Assembly: GCA_946414025.1 (NCBI GenBank) | Contig: CAMKMX010000006.1 | Coordinates: forward strand, 30,158 to 94,157 | Direction of reading: 5' to 3' | Length of the DNA: 64,000 nucleotides | Source: an uncultured Fibrobacter sp. | GTDB taxonomy: Bacteria > Fibrobacterota > Fibrobacteria > Fibrobacterales > Fibrobacteraceae | In this document: positions 1 to 10,195 of the stretch, one piece after another | Layout: each line of letters starts with the position of its first letter | Position numbering within the stretch: position 1 is the first letter of the stretch | Program-made: the position numbers and the translations under genes | Notes under the pieces: model-generated | What the model was told of the DNA's origin: nothing | Databases searched by the model: none | What the model saw: only the letters and a program-made list of their open reading frames with translations

Positions 1-252
1 TTCTTGAAATACCTGGCCCTGTTCTTCTTGCCGCCAAGCATTGCCATCATGACCGTAGGCGACGACGTTCTTTCCAAGTGGCCGCTGTTGCTGTTCCTGT
101 GCATCGCCTTTACGCTTGTGACCATCGCCATGGGCGGCTGGGCAACCCAGTTCCTTATCCGCAAGCAGGAATACCGGGAAAACTTGGCCCTGCGCGCGGA
201 GCGGCTTGCTAGGAGGGCCGCACAAGACAAGACCGAAGAGGGCAAGCCATGA
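1..252 (+). CDS. CidA/LrgA family holin-like membrane protein, C-terminal part (gene begins before the window)
   Basis: ORF open at the left edge; hydrophobic LrgA-like C-terminal half (ALFFLPPSIAIMTVGDDV..); overlaps the start of an LrgB-like gene. Confidence 0.8.
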   Translation, partial: FLKYLALFFLPPSIAIMTVGDDVLSKWPLLLFLCIAFTLVTIAMGGWATQFLIRKQEYRENLALRAERLARRAAQDKTEEGKP

Positions 253-938
253 GCGCCATCATCAATTCTCCCCTGTTCGGCATCTTACTGACGCTTGTGG
301 CCTTCGAAATTGGCGTGCTCATCAGCCAAAAGTTCAAGTATTCTTTCTTGAACCCGCTGCTCATCGGCAACATCCTTATCGTCGGGTTCCTGCTGATTAC
401 GGGCGTAAGCCTCGAAAGCTACAACGTAGGCGGCGACTACATTTCTGTAATGCTGTCGCCTGCCACCGTGGTCCTTGCCGTTCCGCTTTACAGACAAATT
501 CAAAAACTCCAGCATTTCTGGAAGCCCATCCTTGCAGGGATTTTTGCAGGATCTTTCACTGCCATGGCCTGCGTCATTGTGGCAGGCAAACTTTTGGGGC
601 TCACTAAGGTGCTGACACTGTCGCTCCTTCCCAAGTCCGTCACCATCCCCATGGGGAGCGTCATCTCCGAACAGATCGGCGGCATTCCCTCGGTGACCAT
701 TATCGCCATCACCGTCACGGGAATCACGGGAGCGGTTACGGCCCCTGCCGTGTGCAAGTTCTGCCGCATCAAGCACAAGGTGGCGCAAGGAATCGCCATC
801 GGTACGGCAAGCCACGCCCTGGGAACCACCAAGGCCATGGAAATGGGCGAAGTGCAAGGCGCCATGAGCGGACTTGCCATCGGTATCGCGGGGCTTTTTA
901 CGGCCGTCATTGCACCGATAGTTATTGAGTTGCTTTAG
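249..938 (+). CDS. LrgB/CidB family protein
   Basis: 229 aa multi-spanning protein with LPKSVTIPMG, GTASHALGTTKA and EVQGAMSGLAIGIAGL motifs typical of LrgB. Confidence 0.9.
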   Translation: MSAIINSPLFGILLTLVAFEIGVLISQKFKYSFLNPLLIGNILIVGFLLITGVSLESYNVGGDYISVMLSPATVVLAVPLYRQIQKLQHFWKPILAGIFAGSFTAMACVIVAGKLLGLTKVLTLSLLPKSVTIPMGSVISEQIGGIPSVTIIAITVTGITGAVTAPAVCKFCRIKHKVAQGIAIGTASHALGTTKAMEMGEVQGAMSGLAIGIAGLFTAVIAPIVIELL

Positions 939-977
939 CCGTCTCTTCGTTGTAATGAACGGTGCAGGTACGGCGGC

Positions 978-2426
978 CTACCGCCCTACCAGGACTTCAC
1001 AGAGCAGGGTTTCGCTTTCAGGAATCTTCATGAGACGCTTGAGTTCGTCTTCGTAGAAGAAGGTTTCCCGACGGGCGTACTTGCCGAGACTCCGTGCAGA
1101 CTCGCGAAGCATCTCGGCCACATAGCCCGCATTCATGTTCAGGCAGCGGTAGCCGCGGTCCCCCATGATATTGCAGGCGTCTTTCAGGTCCACCGTAAAG
1201 AATACCGCGAAGGCCGCATCTTTTGGACTTTCTCCGTCCAGGTGCGCCTTCAAGAAGCCGTCCCGATCCAAGTTCCCGGCATGCAGGTACAGGGATTTTT
1301 TTGAAGGCTGGTAACGGTAAATTCCCTGATAGACCAGGGACACGTCAAAGCAGGCCACCCAGATTTTCAGGAGCCCCGCCCCGAAGGCGTTCAGGGTACA
1401 GATTTCCATCCAGCGGAGCAGCGTAGAAAAGTCGTCCAAGGAGGCGGTCCAGGGTTTGAAAGGCCTGTGTTCCAGCGCCCCCGGCCCCAAGAAGTCGTAT
1501 TCCCTGAAGAAAAATTCGTTGGGGTATTTTTGCGGAGTCAGGGGAAATTCGTCCCCTTCGAATGCCTGGTTCTGGACCCTGAAAACCTTGACGCACTTGG
1601 ACAGGTCCGTAATGCTTTCGGCCTTGTTCTGCAAAAGGAAACGGGCCCGCACCCTGGGGTTCAGGGCGGCATTTTCTTGCATAGGGAGTTCTCCCCTGCT
1701 GGAATAGGCGAACTGCGAGGCCAGTTCATACTTTTTCAGAGCCTTGGGCATTATAGCCACGGCAGCCATGGGAATTTCATTCACCCCCAAATCCAAGGCG
1801 TAAGCTACTTCTGCATCCACAAAGCTCCCGAGAGGAATGCCCATGGCTCCTGCAGAACGGGCCGAAATGGAGGCCAGCCCCACGTAAGAGCCTACGTCCA
1901 GTTCCAGCTCGTGGTAGGCGGCTTCCTTGAACCGCCAGACGGCACGGTCCAGCAGCGCCGTAAAGAACAGCGTAATGGGAGCATCTTCTATGAAATTTCC
2001 GTCGGCAAAGGCCTTGACCAAAGCCTCCAGGCGGGTCTTTTTCAGCTTGGCGTTTTCCCAGGGGTAGGCCACCAGTTCACGAGTCTCGTAATCGAACTTG
2101 TAAAGGTCGTCGGGAACGCTCTGCCCCTTTATGTAGGCGTAAACGCCCACCGAGTGCAATCCATCGGCAGAAACGTCGTTCTGCAGCTGGGTAAAGAGCC
2201 GGTTCAGCAGGGTGGAAGAAGACTGGGTTATCTCGAACAGGTCCTCCGAGGCGGACTTTTTCCGCTGGCCCGCCTTGACCCCGTTGGTGGCGTAGCGCTT
2301 GCCTGCCGCATAGGGGTTCGAAACATTTCCGGAATTTTCCCAATGGAGGGTAACTGGGTCGCCGGACACCTGCCGCCCATACTTGATAGACTCGTGATAT
2401 GTTTCGGAGAAATAGGCCACGGGCAA
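978..2426 (-). CDS. SagB/ThcOx-type nitroreductase-family dehydrogenase
   Basis: YHESIKYG start region and SagB-like organisation. The ORF-track start (2579) would translate an intergenic word-repeat, so a TTG/GTG start at ~2420-2426 is more likely. Confidence 0.65.
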   Translation of the reverse strand: MPVAYFSETYHESIKYGRQVSGDPVTLHWENSGNVSNPYAAGKRYATNGVKAGQRKKSASEDLFEITQSSSTLLNRLFTQLQNDVSADGLHSVGVYAYIKGQSVPDDLYKFDYETRELVAYPWENAKLKKTRLEALVKAFADGNFIEDAPITLFFTALLDRAVWRFKEAAYHELELDVGSYVGLASISARSAGAMGIPLGSFVDAEVAYALDLGVNEIPMAAVAIMPKALKKYELASQFAYSSRGELPMQENAALNPRVRARFLLQNKAESITDLSKCVKVFRVQNQAFEGDEFPLTPQKYPNEFFFREYDFLGPGALEHRPFKPWTASLDDFSTLLRWMEICTLNAFGAGLLKIWVACFDVSLVYQGIYRYQPSKKSLYLHAGNLDRDGFLKAHLDGESPKDAAFAVFFTVDLKDACNIMGDRGYRCLNMNAGYVAEMLRESARSLGKYARRETFFYEDELKRLMKIPESETLLCEVLVGR

Positions 2427-2608
2427 AAGGTAGAAAATGTGACAACAACAATTCAGAGTGCGGAACTCGGAATTCGGAATTAAATCAACCCTGAAATCCG
2501 AAATCTGAATTCCGAAATACCCTCCCGTTTTCCCCCGTAAACGGGGCTTTTCTAAAAGTAAGCAAATAATAAGGGACACTTTATGTATATTGGGAAAAGA
2601 GGATTCTT

Positions 2609-4513
2609 ATGACCAAAAAGAAATTGCTGACTATTCCCCTGGCCTGTGCCTTTGCCCTGAGCTTTTCCGCCTGTGAAGGCGACAACACCGTAAGCGTCTC
2701 AGAAAAACCGGCACCAGATTCCGCCGAGCCCTCTGTTGTTCCCGTTGATTCTGCTCAAAACGGGACAGAAGTAAAGCTCCTGGTGGACGATTTCGAGGAC
2801 GGCGACAACCAGAGTCCCCTGGGTGATTTCTGGTATGTTTACAACGACGCCGGAAGCAGCGCAGAATCAACAATCGAAACCGTAACCAAGGATTCGGAAG
2901 GCCACCCCGCCCCCACCAAGAGCGACAACGGCAGCAAGTTTTCATTCAATGTCAAGTACACCCTGAAAAAAGGTGGATACGAATACGATGCCTATGTTGG
3001 ATGGGGCGTCGCCATGCCACAAGGCGAGGACTATAGCAAGTACAGTGCCGTCCAATACCGTTACAAAGGCGGAAGCCACTGCATACACATCGAAATTTCC
3101 GACATTACGGACAGCGACCACTATTCGTCATGCCCGTCAACAAGCAAGGAATGGACCACCGTTACAGTGAAGTTTGCCGAAATGAAGCAGGAAGGCTGGG
3201 GCGCAGCAAAAAACTTCAATGCAGCCCACATCAACAAGGTGAGTTTCCAGGCCAAAGGCCCAGATACCCAAGATTCCGTATTCGTTGACGACATCTACCT
3301 GATTGGCGACGGCAGCGGTCCGGACAACACCGAACCTCCGAAAGCAGAAGAAAACAAGCCCGACATCGTCCCTAAGGACGCCGTGATTCCCAAGGTCACC
3401 CTGGAAGAACTGGATATCGACACCGACCTTCAGAAGAAAGCCATGAAGTACCTGAACAAGGGCGTGAGCTTCACCAACTGGCTTGAAGAAAACCGCAAGT
3501 TCAACGGAACCTTTAAGGTAGGCAGAAACGACGTAAAAATCCTTTCGGACAACGGATTCAAGGCCATTCGCTTGCCCATCGACCTGGACAAGTACACCCT
3601 AAACCGCGACGAATTCGTAAAAGACACCTCCGGAAAGACCGCACTCAAAATCGATTCGGACACCCTGTTCACCGTACTGGACTCCTTTGTGGAATGGACC
3701 AAGGAATACAACATGTCCCTGACCATCGACTACCACGAATACGACAACAGCTACAACGCCACATCGGCAAGCAATAAGCGTTACCAGGTCATGATGGCCG
3801 AAGTATGGAAGGCCGTAGCCGCCCACTACGCTTCAAATGAACGCGAAGACATCTTCTACGAGCTCCTGAACGAGCCAGACATGAGCGACGGCAAGGTGAC
3901 CGCCGCCCAGTGGACAGAAACTGCACAGGGAATCATTGATTCTATCCGTACGGTGGACAAGAAGCACACCCTGCTTTTCGGTGACGTGGAATGGTACTCC
4001 ATTACCAAGTTGGCCGGTCGCACTCCCTTCGCCGACACCAACATCGTCTATGTCATCCACTCCTACGAGCCCTTCGTGTTTACCCACCAGGGCGCCAGCT
4101 GGAGCGACACGAAGGACATCAAGAACATTCCCTTCCCCTACGACAAGGCGAAATGGCCTGAGTATTCTTCGGAACTTGGCATTTCAAGCACCACTCCTGG
4201 CTGGGTCAAGTCCAACGTGCTGAATTACTACAAGACCGGCAATAAGGAGACCATGCTGAACACGATTTATACCGCAAAGGCCTGGGCCGTCAAGAACAAG
4301 GTCCCTGTCATCATCAACGAGTTCGGCGCCTACAATCTGAAATCCACCGCCCAGGACCGTCTGAACTACCTGACCGCCATGCGCGAAATCTGCGACACCC
4401 TGCAAATACCCTGGACCCACTGGGGCTACACCGGCGGATTCGAGGTCATCAAGGGCGGCAAGCTTGTTGAAGGTCTCGACAAGGCCATGGGACTCACCAA
4501 GCCCACACCGTAA
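2609..4513 (+). CDS. Secreted lipoprotein endoglucanase: CBM11-like N-terminal module plus GH5 catalytic domain
   Basis: Lipobox-like signal (FALSFSAC), DDFEDGDNQSPLGDFWYVYND CBM11-like start, GH5 motifs (FKAIRLPID, ELLNEPD, INEFGAY). Confidence 0.88.
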   Translation: MTKKKLLTIPLACAFALSFSACEGDNTVSVSEKPAPDSAEPSVVPVDSAQNGTEVKLLVDDFEDGDNQSPLGDFWYVYNDAGSSAESTIETVTKDSEGHPAPTKSDNGSKFSFNVKYTLKKGGYEYDAYVGWGVAMPQGEDYSKYSAVQYRYKGGSHCIHIEISDITDSDHYSSCPSTSKEWTTVTVKFAEMKQEGWGAAKNFNAAHINKVSFQAKGPDTQDSVFVDDIYLIGDGSGPDNTEPPKAEENKPDIVPKDAVIPKVTLEELDIDTDLQKKAMKYLNKGVSFTNWLEENRKFNGTFKVGRNDVKILSDNGFKAIRLPIDLDKYTLNRDEFVKDTSGKTALKIDSDTLFTVLDSFVEWTKEYNMSLTIDYHEYDNSYNATSASNKRYQVMMAEVWKAVAAHYASNEREDIFYELLNEPDMSDGKVTAAQWTETAQGIIDSIRTVDKKHTLLFGDVEWYSITKLAGRTPFADTNIVYVIHSYEPFVFTHQGASWSDTKDIKNIPFPYDKAKWPEYSSELGISSTTPGWVKSNVLNYYKTGNKETMLNTIYTAKAWAVKNKVPVIINEFGAYNLKSTAQDRLNYLTAMREICDTLQIPWTHWGYTGGFEVIKGGKLVEGLDKAMGLTKPTP

Positions 4514-4565
4514 AGGCGACACAGTTTTTCAAGGGAGCCGCCTTTCTCGGCAAATGTTTTACAAG

Positions 4566-4590
4566 CCACCTGAGCCATCAGGTGGTTTTC
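4566..4590 (+). terminator. Rho-independent terminator after the GH5 gene
   Basis: CCACCTGA-GCCA-TCAGGTGG followed by TTTTC. Confidence 0.75.
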
Positions 4591-4609
4591 TTGTCTCTAA
4601 ATTCCTAAA

Positions 4610-7600
4610 TTGTACCCGATGTTTTCGGGTTTACGCACCTTGCTGTTTTTTACAGGTGCCGCACTGGCGGCCGGTTTTTACGGCAACCAGAGCCACATTG
4701 ACTGGAAAACCGCAGGCACGGAACATTTCCAGTTTATCTACCCCGCCGAATACTCGGAACACGCCTCTGCGGTAGCGACCTATGCCGAGGCGGTCTATGA
4801 TTCCGTAGTCAACCGCTACAACAAACCACTCCCCCGTATAAGCGCCGTACTGAACAATGCGCTGTTCAGCAACGGGGCCGCCATACCGGCAGAAAATTCC
4901 ATCAACCTGTGGCTCACCAACTGGGATTTCAAGATCAGGAGCAGCCACGGCTGGGTCGCCGACGTGGTGACCCACGAGTTCAGCCACCTGGTGAGTATCG
5001 AAAGCGGCTCCAAGCTGCCGCCGAACCTGTACGGGTTCCAGTTCAGCTACACTGACTATTACAACGAGCGCACCATCAGCGACTTTGCCACCATGCTTCC
5101 CTTTACCCTGCAGCCCCTGTGGTTTGCCGAGGGTACTGCCCAATTCGAATCCAGCCGTATGGGCTTTGACGCCTGGGACACCCACCGAGACATGTTGCTC
5201 CGTACGGCGGCCCTGAACGACGACCTGATGCCGCTCACATACATGCACGAGTTTTCGGACAACTCCCTGGAGGCAGAACTTGGCCCCTACACCCAGGGCT
5301 TTAGCCTGGTGCGCTACATCGCCAAAAAATACGGCGAAGACGCCATCCCGAAAATCTGGAAAGAACTTTCCAAGCCCTATCGGGTAACCCTCTCCGGCGC
5401 TCTGGAAAAAGTGCTGGGCGTTTCAGAAGACGACCTGTACAAGGCGTGGAAAAAGGACATCACGGAACACTACCAGGCGCAAAAGGATTCTCTCGGCCCC
5501 CTGGTGGAAGGAACCAAGATGACCGAGAACGCCTTCTGGCAGGACTTTCCCGTGGTGGCGGGCGGAAACCTATACGGCGTTTCAAACTTCGGCGGAGCCT
5601 GGTTCGACGGGGCGGTGTTCAAGATGCCGGTTAGTGAGACGAGAGACACCGTCGCGGGAGTTGAAATCGGAGACATCGCCATCGAAAAGGACGCAAGCGA
5701 CAGCGCCGACACGAACCTCATCGACATTTCGGACTACGCCCAGTCCGGTTTCCGCGCCAAGAAACCCTGGTTCGACAAGGGTATCGACGTATACGAAGAC
5801 AGCCTGCGTGGGCCTATCCTCGCCTATGTCTCGTTCAAGAACCGTGACCGAAATGGCCGAGCCCACTTCGACATTGCCCTAAGCGACACCAGCAAAAACG
5901 AACATTTCTTGACACACCTGGCCAATGCGGTGTTCCCCGCCTTCGACCCCAACGGGAAATTCCTGGTCTTTGCCCGACGGGATGGCGAAAGCACCCGGTT
6001 CATCCTGAGCAAGGTTCCTTTCAACGCCGACTTCGGCGAACTCTCTGCCGGAGACCCTGTTGACCTATACGTCCCAGACGGCAAGTTCCGCTACTTCAAC
6101 ATCTACAGCCCGAAGGTGAGCCCCGACGGCAAGCGGATTCTCTTCGGATTCTTTGACGACGTGCACCGGGGACTTGCCATCATCAACAGTGACGGCAAGA
6201 ATTTCAAGACCGTTAGCGACACCCTCTTTGACGAACGGGACGGCAACTGGCTCTCCAACGAAAAGATTGTATTCGCCAGCAACCGGAACGGCATTTTCAA
6301 CCTGATAGAGAAGGATCTTACCACCGGGGCGGAGCGGCCCCTTACCAACGTAGTGGGCGGCGCCTTCACCCCGGCCCTCGGGCACGACACGCTGTACTTT
6401 ACGCAATACGACCAGGACGGATTTTCCCTTTATAAGCTGCCCTACCGCGATGCGGGTCCGGATAGCGTGACCATCGACAGTATCGTCGTGACCTATCGGG
6501 ACTCTACCGTCACCGTGCCGGACACCCTCTGGAGCACGTGCCCGCCCGAAGATAGCCTGTGCACGCCAGAAGCGGTCCTTGCCGAACGGGACAGTACTTT
6601 CCAGATTGAAATGCGGGACACCCTGAAGGTCAAGGTGGCGGCAAGTTCCCTGACCGGCGCTCAAATCGCACAGTCGCCGACCGGCGCACAAGCCGCCGAC
6701 TCCGCGCAAAAAACACCCGCCCCCATAGTGCTACACGGAAGTCCCCTGAGACCCGAAAAGAAGTTCACCCCCTTAGAGTCGCGGGAGCTGGCCGGAGGCG
6801 AACAGGACTACCACCCCATCCCCTTTATCCCGCTGTTCGTGCCCCTCCTGAGTTTCAACGAAAACGCCCCGGACCTGACCGTATTCGGCGAAGGCCAACG
6901 CAAGGCGAAGCTCGGGCTCTTGGCGCTCCTTAGCGATCCTCTCAAGAAAAACGTCGTGCAGCTGGGGCTACTGCTAGAGTTGGGCAAGGGCATCGACTAC
7001 ATCAATGCCGACGGCCTGAATCCCGAGCAGGAAAAGGAACTCTTTGTAAGCTGGCTCAACAGGAGCACACCTCTTGACCTGGGGATCAACTACAGCTACG
7101 CCAACTACACCAGCAGGGATACCGTCCGCTACGAAGACGTGCGCGCCCACGGCGGAGACTCCCTCGGGTTCAACCACTACGCCATTTCCCAGCAGGCCGT
7201 GGCGGGCATGGCTGGCTACAGCCTGTTCAAGTCCATCGACACATTGCAGGTGGCCCTAGGCTACGACTGGGCGGATTTCAACCTGTACGAAGACGATTTC
7301 TCCTGGACTTACCACAAGCGGATAAGCGCCCTCGCCACCTTCGGACTGTACGGCGACCCCGAAGGCGAAGACGGTTCGGGAATCAGCGGCCAGGGGAACG
7401 GCGCCGTCGTCACTTACCAGTATTCCAACAGCGACCTGTACAGGCCGGGCACCTTTGCCGAAAGTTTCTACGTCACCGAAAGCGGCTCCATCAAGCCCCG
7501 TTACAGGAATTTCAACATCCACCAGGTGGACCTGAACCTTTACGGGTCTGTCCAGAGTCCCCTCACAGGCGCAAGACTTGCCGCCGGAGGCAAGCTAGGC

Positions 7601-8116
7601 GGAATCTTCAACTGGAGTACCGACGCCAAGGAAGACACCCTGGATTCCTACTACTACAACGCCGTATTCCTGGAAGGCTACCCCTACGTGCGTAGCAACG
7701 AAAGCTACACCCGCTCGGGCACCAAGACCGCCATAGCCGAAATCCACTACCTGTTCCCCGTATATGACGACTGGCGCAAGCGCCTGTGGATTTTCAGTAC
7801 AAGGGACCTCTACCTGGACGTGTTCGCCCAGGCGGGAGCGGCATGGAACGGCAAGTGGAACAACTCCGACAACTTCACCAAACACGGTTTCTGGGACCGC
7901 TCCGCAGGTTTTGGCATCAGGTGGTCCAACAAGCTCTTCGAAAGCATTCCGGTGGACATGTCCCTCACGTTCGCCCGAGCCCTGGACCGCATCGGCGAAG
8001 AAGACGGAGATGGCTACAAGCTAAGCCCCATCGATCTGCCCCTGATTCCCAAAAGGTTCGCCCCCACCCGCATCCGCTTCAACTTGGGCATGGGATTCCT
8101 GAACAGTTGGCAATAG
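4610..8116 (+). CDS. Outer-membrane protein: peptidase-MA-like domain, TolB/WD40-like propeller, C-terminal beta-barrel
   Basis: VVTHEFSHLVS (HExxH), repeated SPDGKRILFGF / NEKIVFASNRNGIFN propeller blades, C-terminus rich in amphipathic beta strands. Confidence 0.75.
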   Translation: MYPMFSGLRTLLFFTGAALAAGFYGNQSHIDWKTAGTEHFQFIYPAEYSEHASAVATYAEAVYDSVVNRYNKPLPRISAVLNNALFSNGAAIPAENSINLWLTNWDFKIRSSHGWVADVVTHEFSHLVSIESGSKLPPNLYGFQFSYTDYYNERTISDFATMLPFTLQPLWFAEGTAQFESSRMGFDAWDTHRDMLLRTAALNDDLMPLTYMHEFSDNSLEAELGPYTQGFSLVRYIAKKYGEDAIPKIWKELSKPYRVTLSGALEKVLGVSEDDLYKAWKKDITEHYQAQKDSLGPLVEGTKMTENAFWQDFPVVAGGNLYGVSNFGGAWFDGAVFKMPVSETRDTVAGVEIGDIAIEKDASDSADTNLIDISDYAQSGFRAKKPWFDKGIDVYEDSLRGPILAYVSFKNRDRNGRAHFDIALSDTSKNEHFLTHLANAVFPAFDPNGKFLVFARRDGESTRFILSKVPFNADFGELSAGDPVDLYVPDGKFRYFNIYSPKVSPDGKRILFGFFDDVHRGLAIINSDGKNFKTVSDTLFDERDGNWLSNEKIVFASNRNGIFNLIEKDLTTGAERPLTNVVGGAFTPALGHDTLYFTQYDQDGFSLYKLPYRDAGPDSVTIDSIVVTYRDSTVTVPDTLWSTCPPEDSLCTPEAVLAERDSTFQIEMRDTLKVKVAASSLTGAQIAQSPTGAQAADSAQKTPAPIVLHGSPLRPEKKFTPLESRELAGGEQDYHPIPFIPLFVPLLSFNENAPDLTVFGEGQRKAKLGLLALLSDPLKKNVVQLGLLLELGKGIDYINADGLNPEQEKELFVSWLNRSTPLDLGINYSYANYTSRDTVRYEDVRAHGGDSLGFNHYAISQQAVAGMAGYSLFKSIDTLQVALGYDWADFNLYEDDFSWTYHKRISALATFGLYGDPEGEDGSGISGQGNGAVVTYQYSNSDLYRPGTFAESFYVTESGSIKPRYRNFNIHQVDLNLYGSVQSPLTGARLAAGGKLGGIFNWSTDAKEDTLDSYYYNAVFLEGYPYVRSNESYTRSGTKTAIAEIHYLFPVYDDWRKRLWIFSTRDLYLDVFAQAGAAWNGKWNNSDNFTKHGFWDRSAGFGIRWSNKLFESIPVDMSLTFARALDRIGEEDGDGYKLSPIDLPLIPKRFAPTRIRFNLGMGFLNSWQ

Positions 8117-8380
8117 AAGCAAATTTTCAAGCCATCACTCTTTAAACAAATTTCTTTAAAATACAAGTGAAACAGCATTGTAGGATTTATTACATTGATA
8201 TAAAAACCCGTATCAGGAATTCATTCCGGCCTCAAGGATGCCATTGACAACCACGACATCCAAAAAGCAGCGAACCTCGTAAAAAAATGCATATAACAGA
8301 CATTTACTGTCCTAGGACACTATCCTGGACAGACGCGCAAAAAGTGTATGGTGATTTCTTTATAGAAAATCCTAAAAAAA

Positions 8381-8921
8381 ATGGCGTCTTTGTGCGACGC
8401 AGATTTTATCTCCGCATACGACAAAATTGCGTGTACCAACAAGAATGAAATTTCCCTGTGCATGGAAAGGATGCGGACACTTCCCACAAGTGAATGGCAA
8501 ACCTACCTAATTCGAATCCAAGAAAACAAGCTACATCTCGGAACGGGAACTTACCATGCAACGGAAACGGCAAAGAAAAAAATGTCCGGAGTATAGCCGG
8601 TTGTACCTTTACGACGCCGCAAAGGAAGTCTGCCCTGATGGATGGAGCTTACCCACTATGGACGACGTAAACAATTTGAACGAAGCTATGGCTAACAGGG
8701 TTCAAGGATCAAAAACCCATTTTGGAAAATATCCTGGCGCATTCCGAGATGACAAGGGTGTTGACAAGCAATTCGAGAACGTCAATTATTTCTGGCAAAA
8801 AGATGACGAGGATGGTTTGCTTGCAGGCAAGGCTTTTGTAAAAGACAGCGTAGAAAAGGCAGCGCCTATTGCAGTGGAAGAAGCCTTGTGGGGGCTGCCC
8901 GTCCGCTGCGTCAAGGAATAA
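8381..8921 (+). pseudogene. Decayed FISUMP-type (Fibrobacter succinogenes major paralogous domain) protein gene
   Basis: RLYLYDAAKEVCPDGWSLPT..WGLPVRCVKE in the 8556-8921 frame. Upstream pieces of the expected sequence lie in the other two frames. Confidence 0.65.
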
Positions 8922-9040
8922 AACAGCCCTTTATACACCAAATAAACATTAACATATATATATGTATCCAAAATTGCCCCCGCCGGACCGCCCCCGCCGG
9001 ACCGATTTTTCAAAAAACCTTTTTACATTTAGCCCCGAAA

Positions 9041-10177
9041 ATGGTTTGGACCGTCGTCACATACGTGCTTATAGCTCTTCTCTCCCTGTTCGGGCTTTTC
9101 TACCTATGGCTGGAAGTACGCTTTTTCCATGCCCTGGGTACCGTCCGGGAAGGCCGTTCCACCGTGAACCCGCCCCCGAGGGTCAGCGTCCTCATCGCCG
9201 CCCGGAACGAGTCCGCAGGGATCCGGGCCACCCTGGATTCCGTGCTGGACCAGGACTACGCCGGCGTCTGGGACGTTTGGGTGGCCGACGACCGCAGTAC
9301 CGACGACACCCCCCAGATTCTGGAGGAATACCGCGCCCGCCACCCCGAACGGCTCCACATTTTGACCATCAAGGACCTGCCCGAGGGCGTAAGCCCCAAG
9401 AAGCACGCCATCAGCAAGATGATCGAGGCCTGTGAGGGGGACATCCTGTGCCTTACGGACGCCGACTGCATTGTTCAGCGGGAATGGCTCACGGGCATCT
9501 TGCGAGAATTCGAACCCGGAATCGAACTGGTGGCAGGGCATTCCTACATCCCCACCGTCCCCGGCAAGTCCCCCTTCATCATCTGCATGCAGGCCGTAGA
9601 GACCCTCATTTACCGGGTGGCAGGTACTGCAGGCCTCGCCATGCACCTGCCTCTCACCAGCACGGGTAACAACCTGGCCTACCGAAAGGACTTTTTCAAG
9701 AGCGTAAACGGGTTCGAGAACGTCATCAAAATCCAGAGCGGCGACGACGACCTTCTAATGCAAAAGCTGGCCACCGACCGGCCTTTCGCCATGCGCTACT
9801 GCATTACCCCCTCCACCTTTGTGACCACAAACGGCAAAGAGACCCTGAAAGAACTCTGGGAGCAGCGCAAGCGCTGGGCTTCCAAAACCATCTACTACTC
9901 CCCGAAAATCGTGTTCGTGCTCTCCATGGTGTTCCTGTTTTTGACCATGCTTTGCGTCACGGCAGCATTTTCGCCCTTCAGCACCAAAGTTTTAATCGCG
10001 ACCCTGGTCGCCTTCGCCCTAAAAAGCCTGGGCGACCTGATCCTCATTTTGCGTGGACTCAAGATATTCCGACAGGAACACCTGCTCAAGTGGTGCATCC
10101 CCGTAGAAATCGTCCATGCACCCTTTACCGTCCTGGCAGTGCTATTCGGACTGTTCGGACGTTTCAAATGGAAATAA
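9041..10177 (+). CDS. Family 2 glycosyltransferase, membrane-anchored
   Basis: VSVLIAARNESAGIRATLDSVLDQDY, DDRSTDDT, TDADC and QRKRWASKT motifs. ATG at 9041 (MVWTVV) is a better start than the track start. Confidence 0.88.
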   Translation: MVWTVVTYVLIALLSLFGLFYLWLEVRFFHALGTVREGRSTVNPPPRVSVLIAARNESAGIRATLDSVLDQDYAGVWDVWVADDRSTDDTPQILEEYRARHPERLHILTIKDLPEGVSPKKHAISKMIEACEGDILCLTDADCIVQREWLTGILREFEPGIELVAGHSYIPTVPGKSPFIICMQAVETLIYRVAGTAGLAMHLPLTSTGNNLAYRKDFFKSVNGFENVIKIQSGDDDLLMQKLATDRPFAMRYCITPSTFVTTNGKETLKELWEQRKRWASKTIYYSPKIVFVLSMVFLFLTMLCVTAAFSPFSTKVLIATLVAFALKSLGDLILILRGLKIFRQEHLLKWCIPVEIVHAPFTVLAVLFGLFGRFKWK

Positions 10178-10195
10178 GTTAAGAACGGAAGTCTC

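Noticed and set aside
1467-2483. 338-aa ORF antisense to the SagB-like gene
   Set aside because: Overlaps a better-supported dehydrogenase and extends into the class A repeat.
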